Below, piece by piece: positions 8,325 to 16,194 of a DNA stretch of 64,000 nt. The notes beneath the pieces were generated by a model. The model had not been told where the DNA came from, did not search any database, and was given only the letters and a program-made list of their open reading frames with translations. Position 1 is the first letter of the stretch; each line of letters starts with the position of its first letter. Source of the DNA: Dyadobacter jiangsuensis (lineage in GTDB: Bacteria > Bacteroidota > Bacteroidia > Cytophagales > Spirosomataceae); contig NZ_PYAS01000019.1 of the NCBI RefSeq assembly GCF_003014695.1, forward strand, positions 1-64,000, given 5' to 3'. A program made the position numbers and the translations under genes.

Positions 8325-10088
8325 ATGCATTTTCGTCATATCAAATTTACAATACCGGGTACGTACCTCAGCCTTGTGCTTGTCACGCTCGCACTGGCGG
8401 GCGCTACTCATTTGCGGCAGGATAAGCTGCCCGCCGGTGATCCCAACAATGGCGGGCTCACAACACCCGATGGTTTTGAAACGCTCGTGGTGGCCGACAG
8501 CACCGGTCTGGCACGGCACATTGTTGTGAACACCAATGGCGACATTTATATCAAACTCCGCTATTTAGGCAAAGGCCAGGGCGGCGGTACGGTAGCGCTC
8601 AGGGATACCAATGGCGACGGTAAGGCCGATATCATCCGCAATTTCGGCAACTACCAGGATCATAGCAGCCTCGCTAATGGGATCACCATTCGGAATGGGT
8701 ACCTCTATTACAGCTCTTCTCTTGCGGTTTATCGTAGTAAACTCATTCCCGGTCAGCTCCTGCCTGACGAAAAAACCGAGCTGATTCTCCAGGATGATCA
8801 CGAACATGGCGCGCATTGGCATATTACCAAGCCCATGGCTTTCGACGATGAGGGGAATATGTACGTTCCTTTCGGCGCGCCTTCGGATGCCTGCCAGGAT
8901 ATGGTGAATTCGCCCGGCGGAAAACCGGGCAGTGCCGGAATAAACCCGTGTCCGGATCTCGAAAAACACGGTGGAATATGGAAGTTCAGCGCCGACAAGC
9001 TAAACCAGACGCAGGCCGATGGATCGTTGTATGCCACCGGGTTGCGAAGTATTGTAGGTATGCGCTGGAATCCCTCTGACAAGAGCCTCTACGCGGTGGT
9101 TCATGGCCGCGACAACCTCCACCGCCTGTTTCCGGAGCTTTTCACTGCCTGGCAGAGTGCGGTGCTTCCCTCTGAAGAGTTTGTGAAAGTAACCCAGGGA
9201 ACCAACGTGGGCTGGCCGTATTATTACTACGACCAGATGAAAGGGAAGAAAATGCTCAATCCGGAATATGGCGGTGACGGTAAAAAGGAAGGGGAAGGGG
9301 CCAAATTCCAAAAGCCGCTGATCGGGTTTCCGGGGCACTGGGCGCCTAACGACGTGCTTTTTTATCAGGGAAGCCAGTTTCCCGAGCGTTACAAACATGG
9401 AGCATTCATTGCCTTCCACGGTTCTACCAATCGGGCGCCTTATCCGCAGGCTGGCTATTTTGTATGTTTTGTTCCGTTCCGCAATGGTAAGCCTTCCGAC
9501 GAATGGGAGGTATTTGCAGACGGCTTTGCGGGAGTGGACCCGATTATCAATGTGAGCGACGCGAAATTCAGGCCGATGGGGCTCGCCGAAGGGCCGGATG
9601 GCTCATTGTATATCACCGATTCGCGCAAAGGCAAGGTGTGGCGGATTATGTTTAAAGGCGATAAGAAGGGTTTTGGTGCAAATCAGCTCGCATCGATGGA
9701 GAAGCATAAACAGCTTGCACACATCCGTACACCTGATGAAATAGTTGATAATCTTGATATTAAGACCAAAGCACTTGGCCAGCGCATATATAATACCTAT
9801 TGCACGCCTTGCCATCAGCGGAACGGTCTTGGCGACGGCAGCCGTTTTCCGCCGCTTGCCGGATCCGAATGGGTGACTGGTAATAAAAAACGACTGATAG
9901 AGGTGGTTGCCAAGGGGCTGGAAGGGCCAATTCAGGTGGCTGGTAAACCTTATAATGATCTGATGCCGAAGCACGATTTCCTCAAAGCGGAGGAAATGGC
10001 GCAGGTGCTTACCTATATCCGCAAGAATTTCGGAAATGATGCCGATGCCATTTCGGTAAGCGACGTGCAGCGGGTATTGGGTAACTAA
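8325..10088 (+). CDS. PQQ-type sugar dehydrogenase-like protein fused to cytochrome c
   Basis: A 587-residue exported protein. Residues about 40-440 form a six-bladed-propeller domain like soluble glucose/sorbosone dehydrogenases (FETLVVADSTGLARHIVV, GTNVGWPYYYYDQ, RPMGLAEGPDGSLYITD). Residues about 475-587 are a class I cytochrome c with haem motif CTPCH at 493-497 and a probable axial Met547 in DLMPKH. The product would oxidise a sugar or aldose-like substrate in the periplasm and pass electrons to its own haem. It starts 11 bases after the second amidohydrolase, so all three are likely one transcript. PQQ use is a family inference; no PQQ synthesis genes are in the window. Confidence 0.83.
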   Translation: MHFRHIKFTIPGTYLSLVLVTLALAGATHLRQDKLPAGDPNNGGLTTPDGFETLVVADSTGLARHIVVNTNGDIYIKLRYLGKGQGGGTVALRDTNGDGKADIIRNFGNYQDHSSLANGITIRNGYLYYSSSLAVYRSKLIPGQLLPDEKTELILQDDHEHGAHWHITKPMAFDDEGNMYVPFGAPSDACQDMVNSPGGKPGSAGINPCPDLEKHGGIWKFSADKLNQTQADGSLYATGLRSIVGMRWNPSDKSLYAVVHGRDNLHRLFPELFTAWQSAVLPSEEFVKVTQGTNVGWPYYYYDQMKGKKMLNPEYGGDGKKEGEGAKFQKPLIGFPGHWAPNDVLFYQGSQFPERYKHGAFIAFHGSTNRAPYPQAGYFVCFVPFRNGKPSDEWEVFADGFAGVDPIINVSDAKFRPMGLAEGPDGSLYITDSRKGKVWRIMFKGDKKGFGANQLASMEKHKQLAHIRTPDEIVDNLDIKTKALGQRIYNTYCTPCHQRNGLGDGSRFPPLAGSEWVTGNKKRLIEVVAKGLEGPIQVAGKPYNDLMPKHDFLKAEEMAQVLTYIRKNFGNDADAISVSDVQRVLGN

Positions 10089-10098
10089 CACAAGCAAA

Positions 10099-10126
10099 AC
10101 GCCCGCCGAAATATTCCGGCGGGCGT
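10099..10126. terminator. GC-rich hairpin between convergent genes
   Basis: A perfect 10-bp GC-rich stem (10099-10108 with 10117-10126) and 8-base loop lies between the dehydrogenase and the leftward T9SS protein. No strong T run follows on the plus strand; an A-rich stretch at 10091-10098 gives T residues for leftward transcription. Confidence 0.65.
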
Positions 10127-10148
10127 GTCAAAAGATGGATTCAATGGA

Positions 10149-11579
10149 TTAAGGCAGCAGTACTTTCTTGGTGATCGCACTGGCATTACTACGTTGCAAT
10201 GACAGAATGTAAAGCCCTGACGAAATGCCGCCCTTAGGTTTCAGGGTAAATTCGTTGCCGGTTTGACTTAGCGAGAACCGTATGGCTTTACCCGACAAAT
10301 CAAATAGGCTCACGTTTGCTGCATTTTCGTTTTTAAGCAGGAATTTGATCTCCCGTCCTGAGGCTGGATTGCCCAGAAGCTCGAATGCAACGCTGTTGGC
10401 ACCATTATCAATGGAAATCATCCGCGAAAACTCAAACTTCCCATCCGCATCGACCATTTTGAGGCGATAATAGTTCGTTCCCGTAAATGGTCTGCTGTCC
10501 AGGAATTTGTATTGCTGCGTTGCGGAGGAATTACCCTTTGCCTCTACGCGGCCAAGTTGAACGAACTCTTTCGCATCAGCACTTCTCTCAATATTGAAGT
10601 GGCTGCTACCGCTTTCCTCGGTAGTAGTCCAAGAAAGACTGACTGCATTATCCAGCAGCGTTCCGTTGAAACGCGCCAAGGTAACGGGCAATGTGATGGT
10701 ACAGCCGTTTTGCAGCTCGGCTACAATTGCATTGGGTAAGCTCGCGCCTGTCAGCACGACCCAGATTGTACGTTTATCTTCCAGGAAATCATATGGATAA
10801 GCTTCGTCCTTACTTTGGATAGGCTGGGATGACGAAAGGTTAGTAGCGCCGCTTGTGTAGAAAGGCTCATCGCCAGCACCGAAAGTAGTCATTCCGTTTG
10901 TCAACACACCGTCGTCAAGGTATAAGGTATATGAAACTTCAAATGCGGTAGGATTGGTGGAAACGATACTCAAATCATAAGTACGAGGGCCTTCGGGCTC
11001 ATTACAGTTAATTTTGCCGGTAATAACGGGGTCATTGATTTGCAAATTGAAACCTTCTGCATAGCAATGCACAGGAGGGTTTGCGCTGGATGCCTGGCTC
11101 GACCACACGTCTCCCTTAAGTATAGGAAGGTCCTCACATGCACCTGGGACCGGGAACTGGATGTTATTAATTGTAATACGAGACTTTCCTCCTCCCAAGT
11201 CTTCTTCCATGATAGTCAGTCCAGTAAATAAAGGTATAACAGTGCCGTCGGCGCTGTAAGTTGACAACAATGACACTGCGCCGTCTGTATCAATAGCCAG
11301 TGTCGCAAGCACGGCACCCAGGTCGGCTGCTTTCGGTGCTTTTTTGTAATCAATGTCAGGATAGTCGGCAGGTTTCCACAAATGCACATAGGTGAACTTG
11401 TTGCCATTGTTTTTGTCGATCGTGAACGAAAGGTTGACGTTCACATTGCAATTGTCGCCGCTGGGAGAAACACTGTTTAATTCAATTGCCGGCTCAACCA
11501 ATGCGCACTGCGCGAGCGACTTAGCAGGGATAGAAATTGCCGCAAGGACAATACATACCCAGAGGTAGAGAGATTTCAT
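10149..11579 (-). CDS. Secreted protein with T9SS type A sorting domain
   Basis: A 476-residue secreted protein with signal peptide cleaved near residue 23 (SLAQC). Residues about 25-300 are beta-rich with no recognised family. Around 303-390 is the common Bacteroidota linker (LARFNGTLLDNAVSLSWTT, then NYYRLKMVDADG), a fibronectin-like domain that precedes sorting domains. The last 75 residues (VSLFDLSGKAIRF to SGLYILSLQ and a KKVLLP end) match the type IX secretion C-terminal domain. The protein is therefore expected on the cell surface or released. Function of the N-terminal part is unknown. Confidence 0.8.
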   Translation of the reverse strand: MKSLYLWVCIVLAAISIPAKSLAQCALVEPAIELNSVSPSGDNCNVNVNLSFTIDKNNGNKFTYVHLWKPADYPDIDYKKAPKAADLGAVLATLAIDTDGAVSLLSTYSADGTVIPLFTGLTIMEEDLGGGKSRITINNIQFPVPGACEDLPILKGDVWSSQASSANPPVHCYAEGFNLQINDPVITGKINCNEPEGPRTYDLSIVSTNPTAFEVSYTLYLDDGVLTNGMTTFGAGDEPFYTSGATNLSSSQPIQSKDEAYPYDFLEDKRTIWVVLTGASLPNAIVAELQNGCTITLPVTLARFNGTLLDNAVSLSWTTTEESGSSHFNIERSADAKEFVQLGRVEAKGNSSATQQYKFLDSRPFTGTNYYRLKMVDADGKFEFSRMISIDNGANSVAFELLGNPASGREIKFLLKNENAANVSLFDLSGKAIRFSLSQTGNEFTLKPKGGISSGLYILSLQRSNASAITKKVLLP

Positions 11580-12226
11580 GATAGAGGACGTTTAGTGACT
11601 AAATAATGATAGAACAATATACTTCCAATATCTTGAAATAGTTACAAAGTTGTAAACTTGGTAAAGTATTTTTTACTAAACGATTCGATAGTATACGTGA
11701 ATGTAAAAATAATACTTATTGCAGTAAATTTAGTTGTTTATTGATATAGAATAAATGTATCCAATTGCGTACATTTATTTTTATATAACTGATTGACAGT
11801 TATTTATGTAAGATTCAAACTATTTTGTAACCTTAATTGATTTTAATAAGACTATTTATAAATATATCTAATTGGTTAGCGAGCAGCCTCGCCTTGGTTA
11901 GGTAGATGTGTTGTAAAAGTGCAATTTTATGGGCCGGGTGAATCTTGGCAGAGTCCTACTTTGAGCGGATGCTTCGGTGATTGATACCGTGAAGTAATAC
12001 TATACGTTGAGATGTCATGAGCGTGTGACAGAATTTGCTATTTTTTGCCCTTCATTGCCATTCTAAACCCAGACCTTTGCTTCGGGCAGGAGATAATTTG
12101 CCGGTGCCATATCTGTTTCAGCCATTCGCTCATTCTTTTTGCGATCCCCGCTTTCGTCACCCCTTTTTAGCAGTCGAGTTCGGACATCCGGCAAGACTCG
12201 CCGCCATCATTCTAAAACAGCACACG
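11580..12226. other. 647-bp AT-rich intergenic region
   Basis: The region separates two divergently transcribed secreted-protein genes. It is strongly AT-rich from about 11620 to 11880 and then average. I see no tRNA, no long hairpin and no supported gene. Short TA-rich boxes such as TATTTTG near 11822 resemble Bacteroidota -7 boxes but lack a well-spaced -33 TTG. It probably holds the promoters of both genes. Confidence 0.5.
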
Positions 12227-13765
12227 ATGAAAGCACTTTTAATTTGCACCACTTTGATAATGCACATCACGCTCGCCCTGGCGCAGGCTCCTCAGCAGTT
12301 CAGTTTTCAAGGCGTAGCCAAAAAGGCGGATGGCAAGGTAGTTTCCAGCGCCATCATAGGCGTTCGTCTCACAATTCATTCGGAAGCGATCGGTGGCACA
12401 ACGGTTTATCAGGAAACGCATTCCACGCAGACAAACCCAGGCGGCATTTTCAATATTCAGATAGGCGGCGGCAATGTTGTAAGCGGCACATTTGCAGCGA
12501 TACCCTGGAAAACGTTTCCGCATTTCCTTCAACTGGAAATGGACCCGCTCGGCGGTTCGGCGTATACTGACTTAGGTACCACGCAAATGCTCAGTGTGCC
12601 TTATGCCATGCAAGCAAAGGAATCGACCAAATGGAATGATGGTTATCCGGTGGTGCAGAAGTTTGAATTCGCACCTGATATTGACCCGAACGACGTTAAT
12701 GATCCGGATATACAGAAATATTATCTACCGGCGGTAGGGGATGGGCACCGATTGATTTGGTATCCCTTTAAAGGGGCATTGCGAGTCGGTGAGTCACTTA
12801 ATGGAAAATGGGAAGGTTCTGAAATTGGTGCGAAATCGGTTGCATTTGGTGGAGATAACTTGGCTAAGGGAGATTTTAGTTTCGCAGTGGGTTTGGGTGC
12901 GTCGGCAACAGGTCTATTTTCCACCGCGATAGGACAAAGTTCGTCAGCTTCCGGTACTTCCGGCGTCGCCTGTGGCCTGGGGTCGTTAAGCAAGGGCTAT
13001 GGCACCGTCTCCGTAGGAATGTATAATGCTTCCCCCGACATACCAAACCCAACCAGTCCTCTTCCGACGGATATCATATTCCAAGTGGGATATGGAAGTA
13101 GTCAGAACGACAGAAAGAGCGGAATCTCCATGTTACGTAATGGAAATCTCGGAATAGGAAACAATGTATTGGCACCCGAATATTTATTGGACTTGGGCGG
13201 CCGCATGCGCATTAGGCATAACGGCACCACATCCGGTATACATTTCAATAACTCGCAAAACATCGAGCATGGCTTCATGGGAATGAAAACAGATGCGCAA
13301 ATCGGTTTTTTCATCAATAATGCATGGCGCTTCTGGGTTGACAACGCTGGGAATGGTGCTTTGGGAGGCACATTAAGTCAATCGTCCGACCGCCGCCTCA
13401 AACGCGACTTCTCCACACTTTCATCCAGCCTCGGAAAACTCGCACATCTGAAAGGGTACCATTACTACTGGAAAGACAAAGACCGCGATCAATCGCTCCA
13501 AACAGGTCTGGTTGCCCAGGAGGTGGAGGCACTGTTTCCGGAGCTCGTAAAAACGGACGAGAAGGGCTTCAAATCACTGAACTATACGGGTTTGATTCCC
13601 CATTTGATCGAGTCGGTAAAGGAGTTAGCGAAGCAGAATGCAAAGCTGGAAGTAGAGAATGCTGCTTTGAGGGCGGAAAGCAAGTCAATGAATGATAAAC
13701 TGGCCACGATCGTAACCCGGCTTGACCAGCTATCGTCACAACGCGCTGAAACAATGGCAAAATAG
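12227..13765 (+). CDS. Exported protein with YadA-like head repeats and S74 chaperone domain
   Basis: A 512-residue protein; the ATG at 12227 gives a signal peptide ending about residue 20 (ALAQ), while the open frame extends to 12035 without a signal. Residues about 20-130 are a beta-rich domain common at the N-terminus of Bacteroidota surface proteins. At about 215-270 are AVG-type repeats (AFGGDNLAKGDFSFAVG, STAIGQ, SVG) like YadA trimeric left-handed rolls. Residues 386-460 match the Peptidase_S74 intramolecular chaperone (SSDRRLKRDF, LVAQEVEALFPELV). A coiled coil follows to the end. S74 domains trimerise a protein and cut themselves off. No T9SS domain is present. Confidence 0.8.
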   Translation: MKALLICTTLIMHITLALAQAPQQFSFQGVAKKADGKVVSSAIIGVRLTIHSEAIGGTTVYQETHSTQTNPGGIFNIQIGGGNVVSGTFAAIPWKTFPHFLQLEMDPLGGSAYTDLGTTQMLSVPYAMQAKESTKWNDGYPVVQKFEFAPDIDPNDVNDPDIQKYYLPAVGDGHRLIWYPFKGALRVGESLNGKWEGSEIGAKSVAFGGDNLAKGDFSFAVGLGASATGLFSTAIGQSSSASGTSGVACGLGSLSKGYGTVSVGMYNASPDIPNPTSPLPTDIIFQVGYGSSQNDRKSGISMLRNGNLGIGNNVLAPEYLLDLGGRMRIRHNGTTSGIHFNNSQNIEHGFMGMKTDAQIGFFINNAWRFWVDNAGNGALGGTLSQSSDRRLKRDFSTLSSSLGKLAHLKGYHYYWKDKDRDQSLQTGLVAQEVEALFPELVKTDEKGFKSLNYTGLIPHLIESVKELAKQNAKLEVENAALRAESKSMNDKLATIVTRLDQLSSQRAETMAK

Positions 13766-13768
13766 AGG

Positions 13769-13803
<35 letters not shown>

Positions 13804-13804
13804 T

Positions 13805-13833
13805 ATAGCTGCATTCAACTTGAATGCAGCTAT
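13805..13833. terminator. Bidirectional terminator
   Basis: A 14-base perfect inverted repeat (13805-13818 with 13820-13833, loop formed from its centre) is followed by a T-rich run to 13842. It separates the convergent S74-protein and nitrilase genes. Confidence 0.8.
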
Positions 13834-13839
13834 TTTGTT

Positions 13840-14742
13840 TTATAAGGATCTGAAAACAACAGAAACTGTTTCTTCCACCAGCCCTATCGACATCCGCGCC
13901 TGGTCCCTGAAATTGAACACATGACCGTCCCTTCGGACTTCGTCAGTAAGCGAAAAATCGACCGTTTGAATCAGCCAGCCTTCTTCCTGCGGGGTTCTGT
14001 CGGCGATAATGCCTTCTTCGGGCATGTTCTTATCAGGGGTGGTGTAGCATGCCGCGAAGCCGTAGTTGAGATCCACGGCAGGCGACCATAATGCTTCCCC
14101 CACGGTTTGGGACACGACTGTAAAGGCCTGGTTCTCGAGTGCGCGGGCGCGGGCGCCTACGTGTACGCGCGTGGCACCCCGGATGGTTTCCGTGCAGCTC
14201 GGCGCGAGGATCAGACTGGCGCCCGCTTCGCAGAGTTTCTGTGCGCCAATCGGGAATTCGACGTCGTAACAGATCTGAATGCCGAATTTGCCCCACGATG
14301 CCTCGAACACCGTAAGCTGCTTGGGAGCGCTGTCGATGCCCCATTGTTCGTTTTCGAAGCGGGTCATGAAAAATTTGTCCTGGTAGCCTGCCAGGCCGTT
14401 GGTTGAGAATACGAAGGCCCGGTTGAGTTTCTTATCACCCTCGATCACCGGAATGCTCGGAGCGACGATGATAACGCGGTATTTGCGGGCAAGTGCTTCG
14501 AAAGTCGCACAGAAATCGGCCCTCAGGCCGTTCAAATCATGTATCTGGCGCCGGATATCGTTGCGCACATCGTCCTCGAAAATGCTAACCAGCTCCATGG
14601 CTCCGTATTCAGGGAAAAGCAATAGCTCAGCACCCCGAATGGCCGCATCGGCCACCCATTTTTCGGTATGCTGCTGCCATGAGGTGAAATCCCGATGCTC
14701 GGTAATGGGATATTGTGCCGAAGCGATGGTTACTTGGTGCAT
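13840..14742 (-). CDS. Carbon-nitrogen hydrolase (nitrilase superfamily)
   Basis: A 300-residue amidase/nitrilase-fold enzyme with the full Glu-Lys-Cys triad: Glu45 in LLFPEYGAME, Lys123 in YQDKFFMTRFE and Cys158 in IQICYDVEFP. It cleaves a C-N bond, probably an amide, in the cytoplasm; no signal peptide is seen. It starts 5 bases after the stop of a GNAT acetyltransferase gene. In many bacteria a GNAT domain and a carbon-nitrogen hydrolase of this type occur as one fused protein in this same order, so these two genes look like the unfused form and probably act on the same metabolite. Substrate unknown. Confidence 0.9.
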   Translation of the reverse strand: MHQVTIASAQYPITEHRDFTSWQQHTEKWVADAAIRGAELLLFPEYGAMELVSIFEDDVRNDIRRQIHDLNGLRADFCATFEALARKYRVIIVAPSIPVIEGDKKLNRAFVFSTNGLAGYQDKFFMTRFENEQWGIDSAPKQLTVFEASWGKFGIQICYDVEFPIGAQKLCEAGASLILAPSCTETIRGATRVHVGARARALENQAFTVVSQTVGEALWSPAVDLNYGFAACYTTPDKNMPEEGIIADRTPQEEGWLIQTVDFSLTDEVRRDGHVFNFRDQARMSIGLVEETVSVVFRSL

Positions 14743-14747
14743 AAGGG

Positions 14748-15350
14748 CTAATGGTTGAGCGGTTTGGTCCAGAAAATCATGGTTTTAGGAGTAGAGGTAG
14801 TTTCTCCCAAATCGGGCCATTCCATGGTACTTTGTAATGCCGGTTCCTTGCGGTAACCACGTTTGAGCCAGAATGCGTCGTTCGGACGATAGTCCGACGG
14901 TTTAAGCGGGTGGTTATCGCCCCGGTCGACGGAACAGAAACAGCAGGTTTCGAAAACACCCAGGTTACGTGCGTGGGCCTCGCGCTCGTCGAAAAAGCGG
15001 TGCCCAAGTCCATGTCCGCGGTAGGCAGACAAAAGGATGCTTTCCCCGAAATAGCAGATAGTTCCGATGTCGAAACCGGCATCCTCGAAAGGTTTACGGA
15101 CTTCTGCTGTTTCGTCTTGAAGCGGAATACAGGTCGTTGCACCCACCATTTTATCGCCGTCATAAACAGCAAAAAGAAAGGAGCGCTCCGATTGCAGGTA
15201 GGTTTTTAAATAGCCTAGTTCATATTCCACACTACCCTCGTACAAATAGGGGTAGTCCCTGAAAACAGCAATGCGCAGCTTGGCCAGGTCATCGAAAACT
15301 TCTGCAATGTCTGCACCGGTTTTCCGGACGAATGTCAGTTCGGAGGTCAT
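14748..15350 (-). CDS. GNAT family N-acetyltransferase
   Basis: A 200-residue acetyl-CoA-dependent acetyltransferase. The fold is visible as FLFAVYDGDKMVGATTCIP (beta2-beta4), LLSAYRGHGLGHRFFDEREAHA (the acetyl-CoA binding R-G-x-G turn, here RGHGLG) and CCFCSVDR. The start ATG overlaps the stop of the upstream SnoaL-like gene by four bases (ATGA, 15347-15350). It is followed after 5 bases by the nitrilase. Residues WPDLGETTSTPKTMIFW at the end fit the GNAT part of GNAT-nitrilase fusions. Confidence 0.87.
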   Translation of the reverse strand: MTSELTFVRKTGADIAEVFDDLAKLRIAVFRDYPYLYEGSVEYELGYLKTYLQSERSFLFAVYDGDKMVGATTCIPLQDETAEVRKPFEDAGFDIGTICYFGESILLSAYRGHGLGHRFFDEREAHARNLGVFETCCFCSVDRGDNHPLKPSDYRPNDAFWLKRGYRKEPALQSTMEWPDLGETTSTPKTMIFWTKPLNH

Positions 15351-15760
15351 GGCTTGGAAACGAGCTCGATCCAGAGCGGCAGATTGTAGTAGGTGGTTAC
15401 GCGGCTGATCTTGCCGTCGGTTACTTCGAGGAATGCCCCGGCCGGTAAAACGTATGATTGCCCGTGCGCCTCGGGAAGCCCTTCTTCTGCCTGCTTGTAA
15501 ATGCCATTCACGATGAACTCGACCGCAACACGTTTATTCTGAGGTTCGCTGAAAAACACCATATCGGTCAGGGTTTCTTCGTAGGCTTCGTCCATTTTTT
15601 GGAGAAATGCCGTAAATTTTTCCAGTCCGATGCGCACGTCGCCCTGGTTGGCTTCATGTCTTACTTCCGGGTGGAGCAATGCGAGCATGCCTTTCCAGTT
15701 TTTCGCATTGAAGGCTTCATAATATTGTTGTACGATTTCGAGTGCAGTCATTTGTTTCAT
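15347..15760 (-). CDS. SnoaL-like / NTF2-fold protein
   Basis: A 137-residue protein with the cone-shaped NTF2 fold typical of SnoaL-like or ketosteroid-isomerase-related proteins: IVQQYYEAFNAKNWKGMLALLHPEVRHE at the start and a beta-rich second half ending VTTYYNLPLWIELV. Many members bind small hydrophobic ligands or act as hydrolases or isomerases; no specific reaction can be assigned. The stop overlaps the GNAT start, so it is translationally coupled to the GNAT-nitrilase pair. Confidence 0.85.
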   Translation of the reverse strand: MKQMTALEIVQQYYEAFNAKNWKGMLALLHPEVRHEANQGDVRIGLEKFTAFLQKMDEAYEETLTDMVFFSEPQNKRVAVEFIVNGIYKQAEEGLPEAHGQSYVLPAGAFLEVTDGKISRVTTYYNLPLWIELVSKP

Positions 15761-15777
15761 ATTTATTCAAAAACTAT

Positions 15778-16179
15778 TCAATGTAAAGGGCCCAGTGAAA
15801 CCTGCCCATTGGCGTCTTTGCGATACACGGCAATACAGCCGGAGGCGAATTTCGCGTCGAAATGCGGCTCCGTGGCGGCCAGGGTGTTCGGGGACGGTTT
15901 TGCGGCGTTGAAAAAATAGACCGTCGTAGTGCCATATTTGGTATACGGCATAAGGTCACCGTATTGGCGCATTTCCTTTGAAAGCGTGTCCACGACACTC
16001 ACGGCATATACCCGGACGATCGGCCCGGTGTTGTTCGCATTCCGGTACATAGCTACTTCCCGAAACCCGCCTTGCAAGTCGGATACGGTAGGCTGCGAAG
16101 CGGAGTCGTAAACGATGTAGCCGATAATGACTACCAATGCGAGCAGCAAGACATTCTTTTTGTTCTTAAAAAACTTCAT
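15778..16179 (-). CDS. Small membrane-anchored protein of unknown function
   Basis: A 133-residue protein with a basic start and one hydrophobic segment at residues 9-24, without a clear cleavage site, so probably a periplasmic protein on an N-terminal anchor. The rest is a compact beta-rich domain (AMYRNANNTGPIVRVYAVSV, TTVYFFNAA). I recognise no family. It lies 17 bases before the SnoaL-like gene and 15 bases after the glycosyltransferase, in a five-gene leftward run. Confidence 0.6.
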   Translation of the reverse strand: MKFFKNKKNVLLLALVVIIGYIVYDSASQPTVSDLQGGFREVAMYRNANNTGPIVRVYAVSVVDTLSKEMRQYGDLMPYTKYGTTTVYFFNAAKPSPNTLAATEPHFDAKFASGCIAVYRKDANGQVSLGPLH

Positions 16180-16194
16180 AGCAATTAAATAGGG

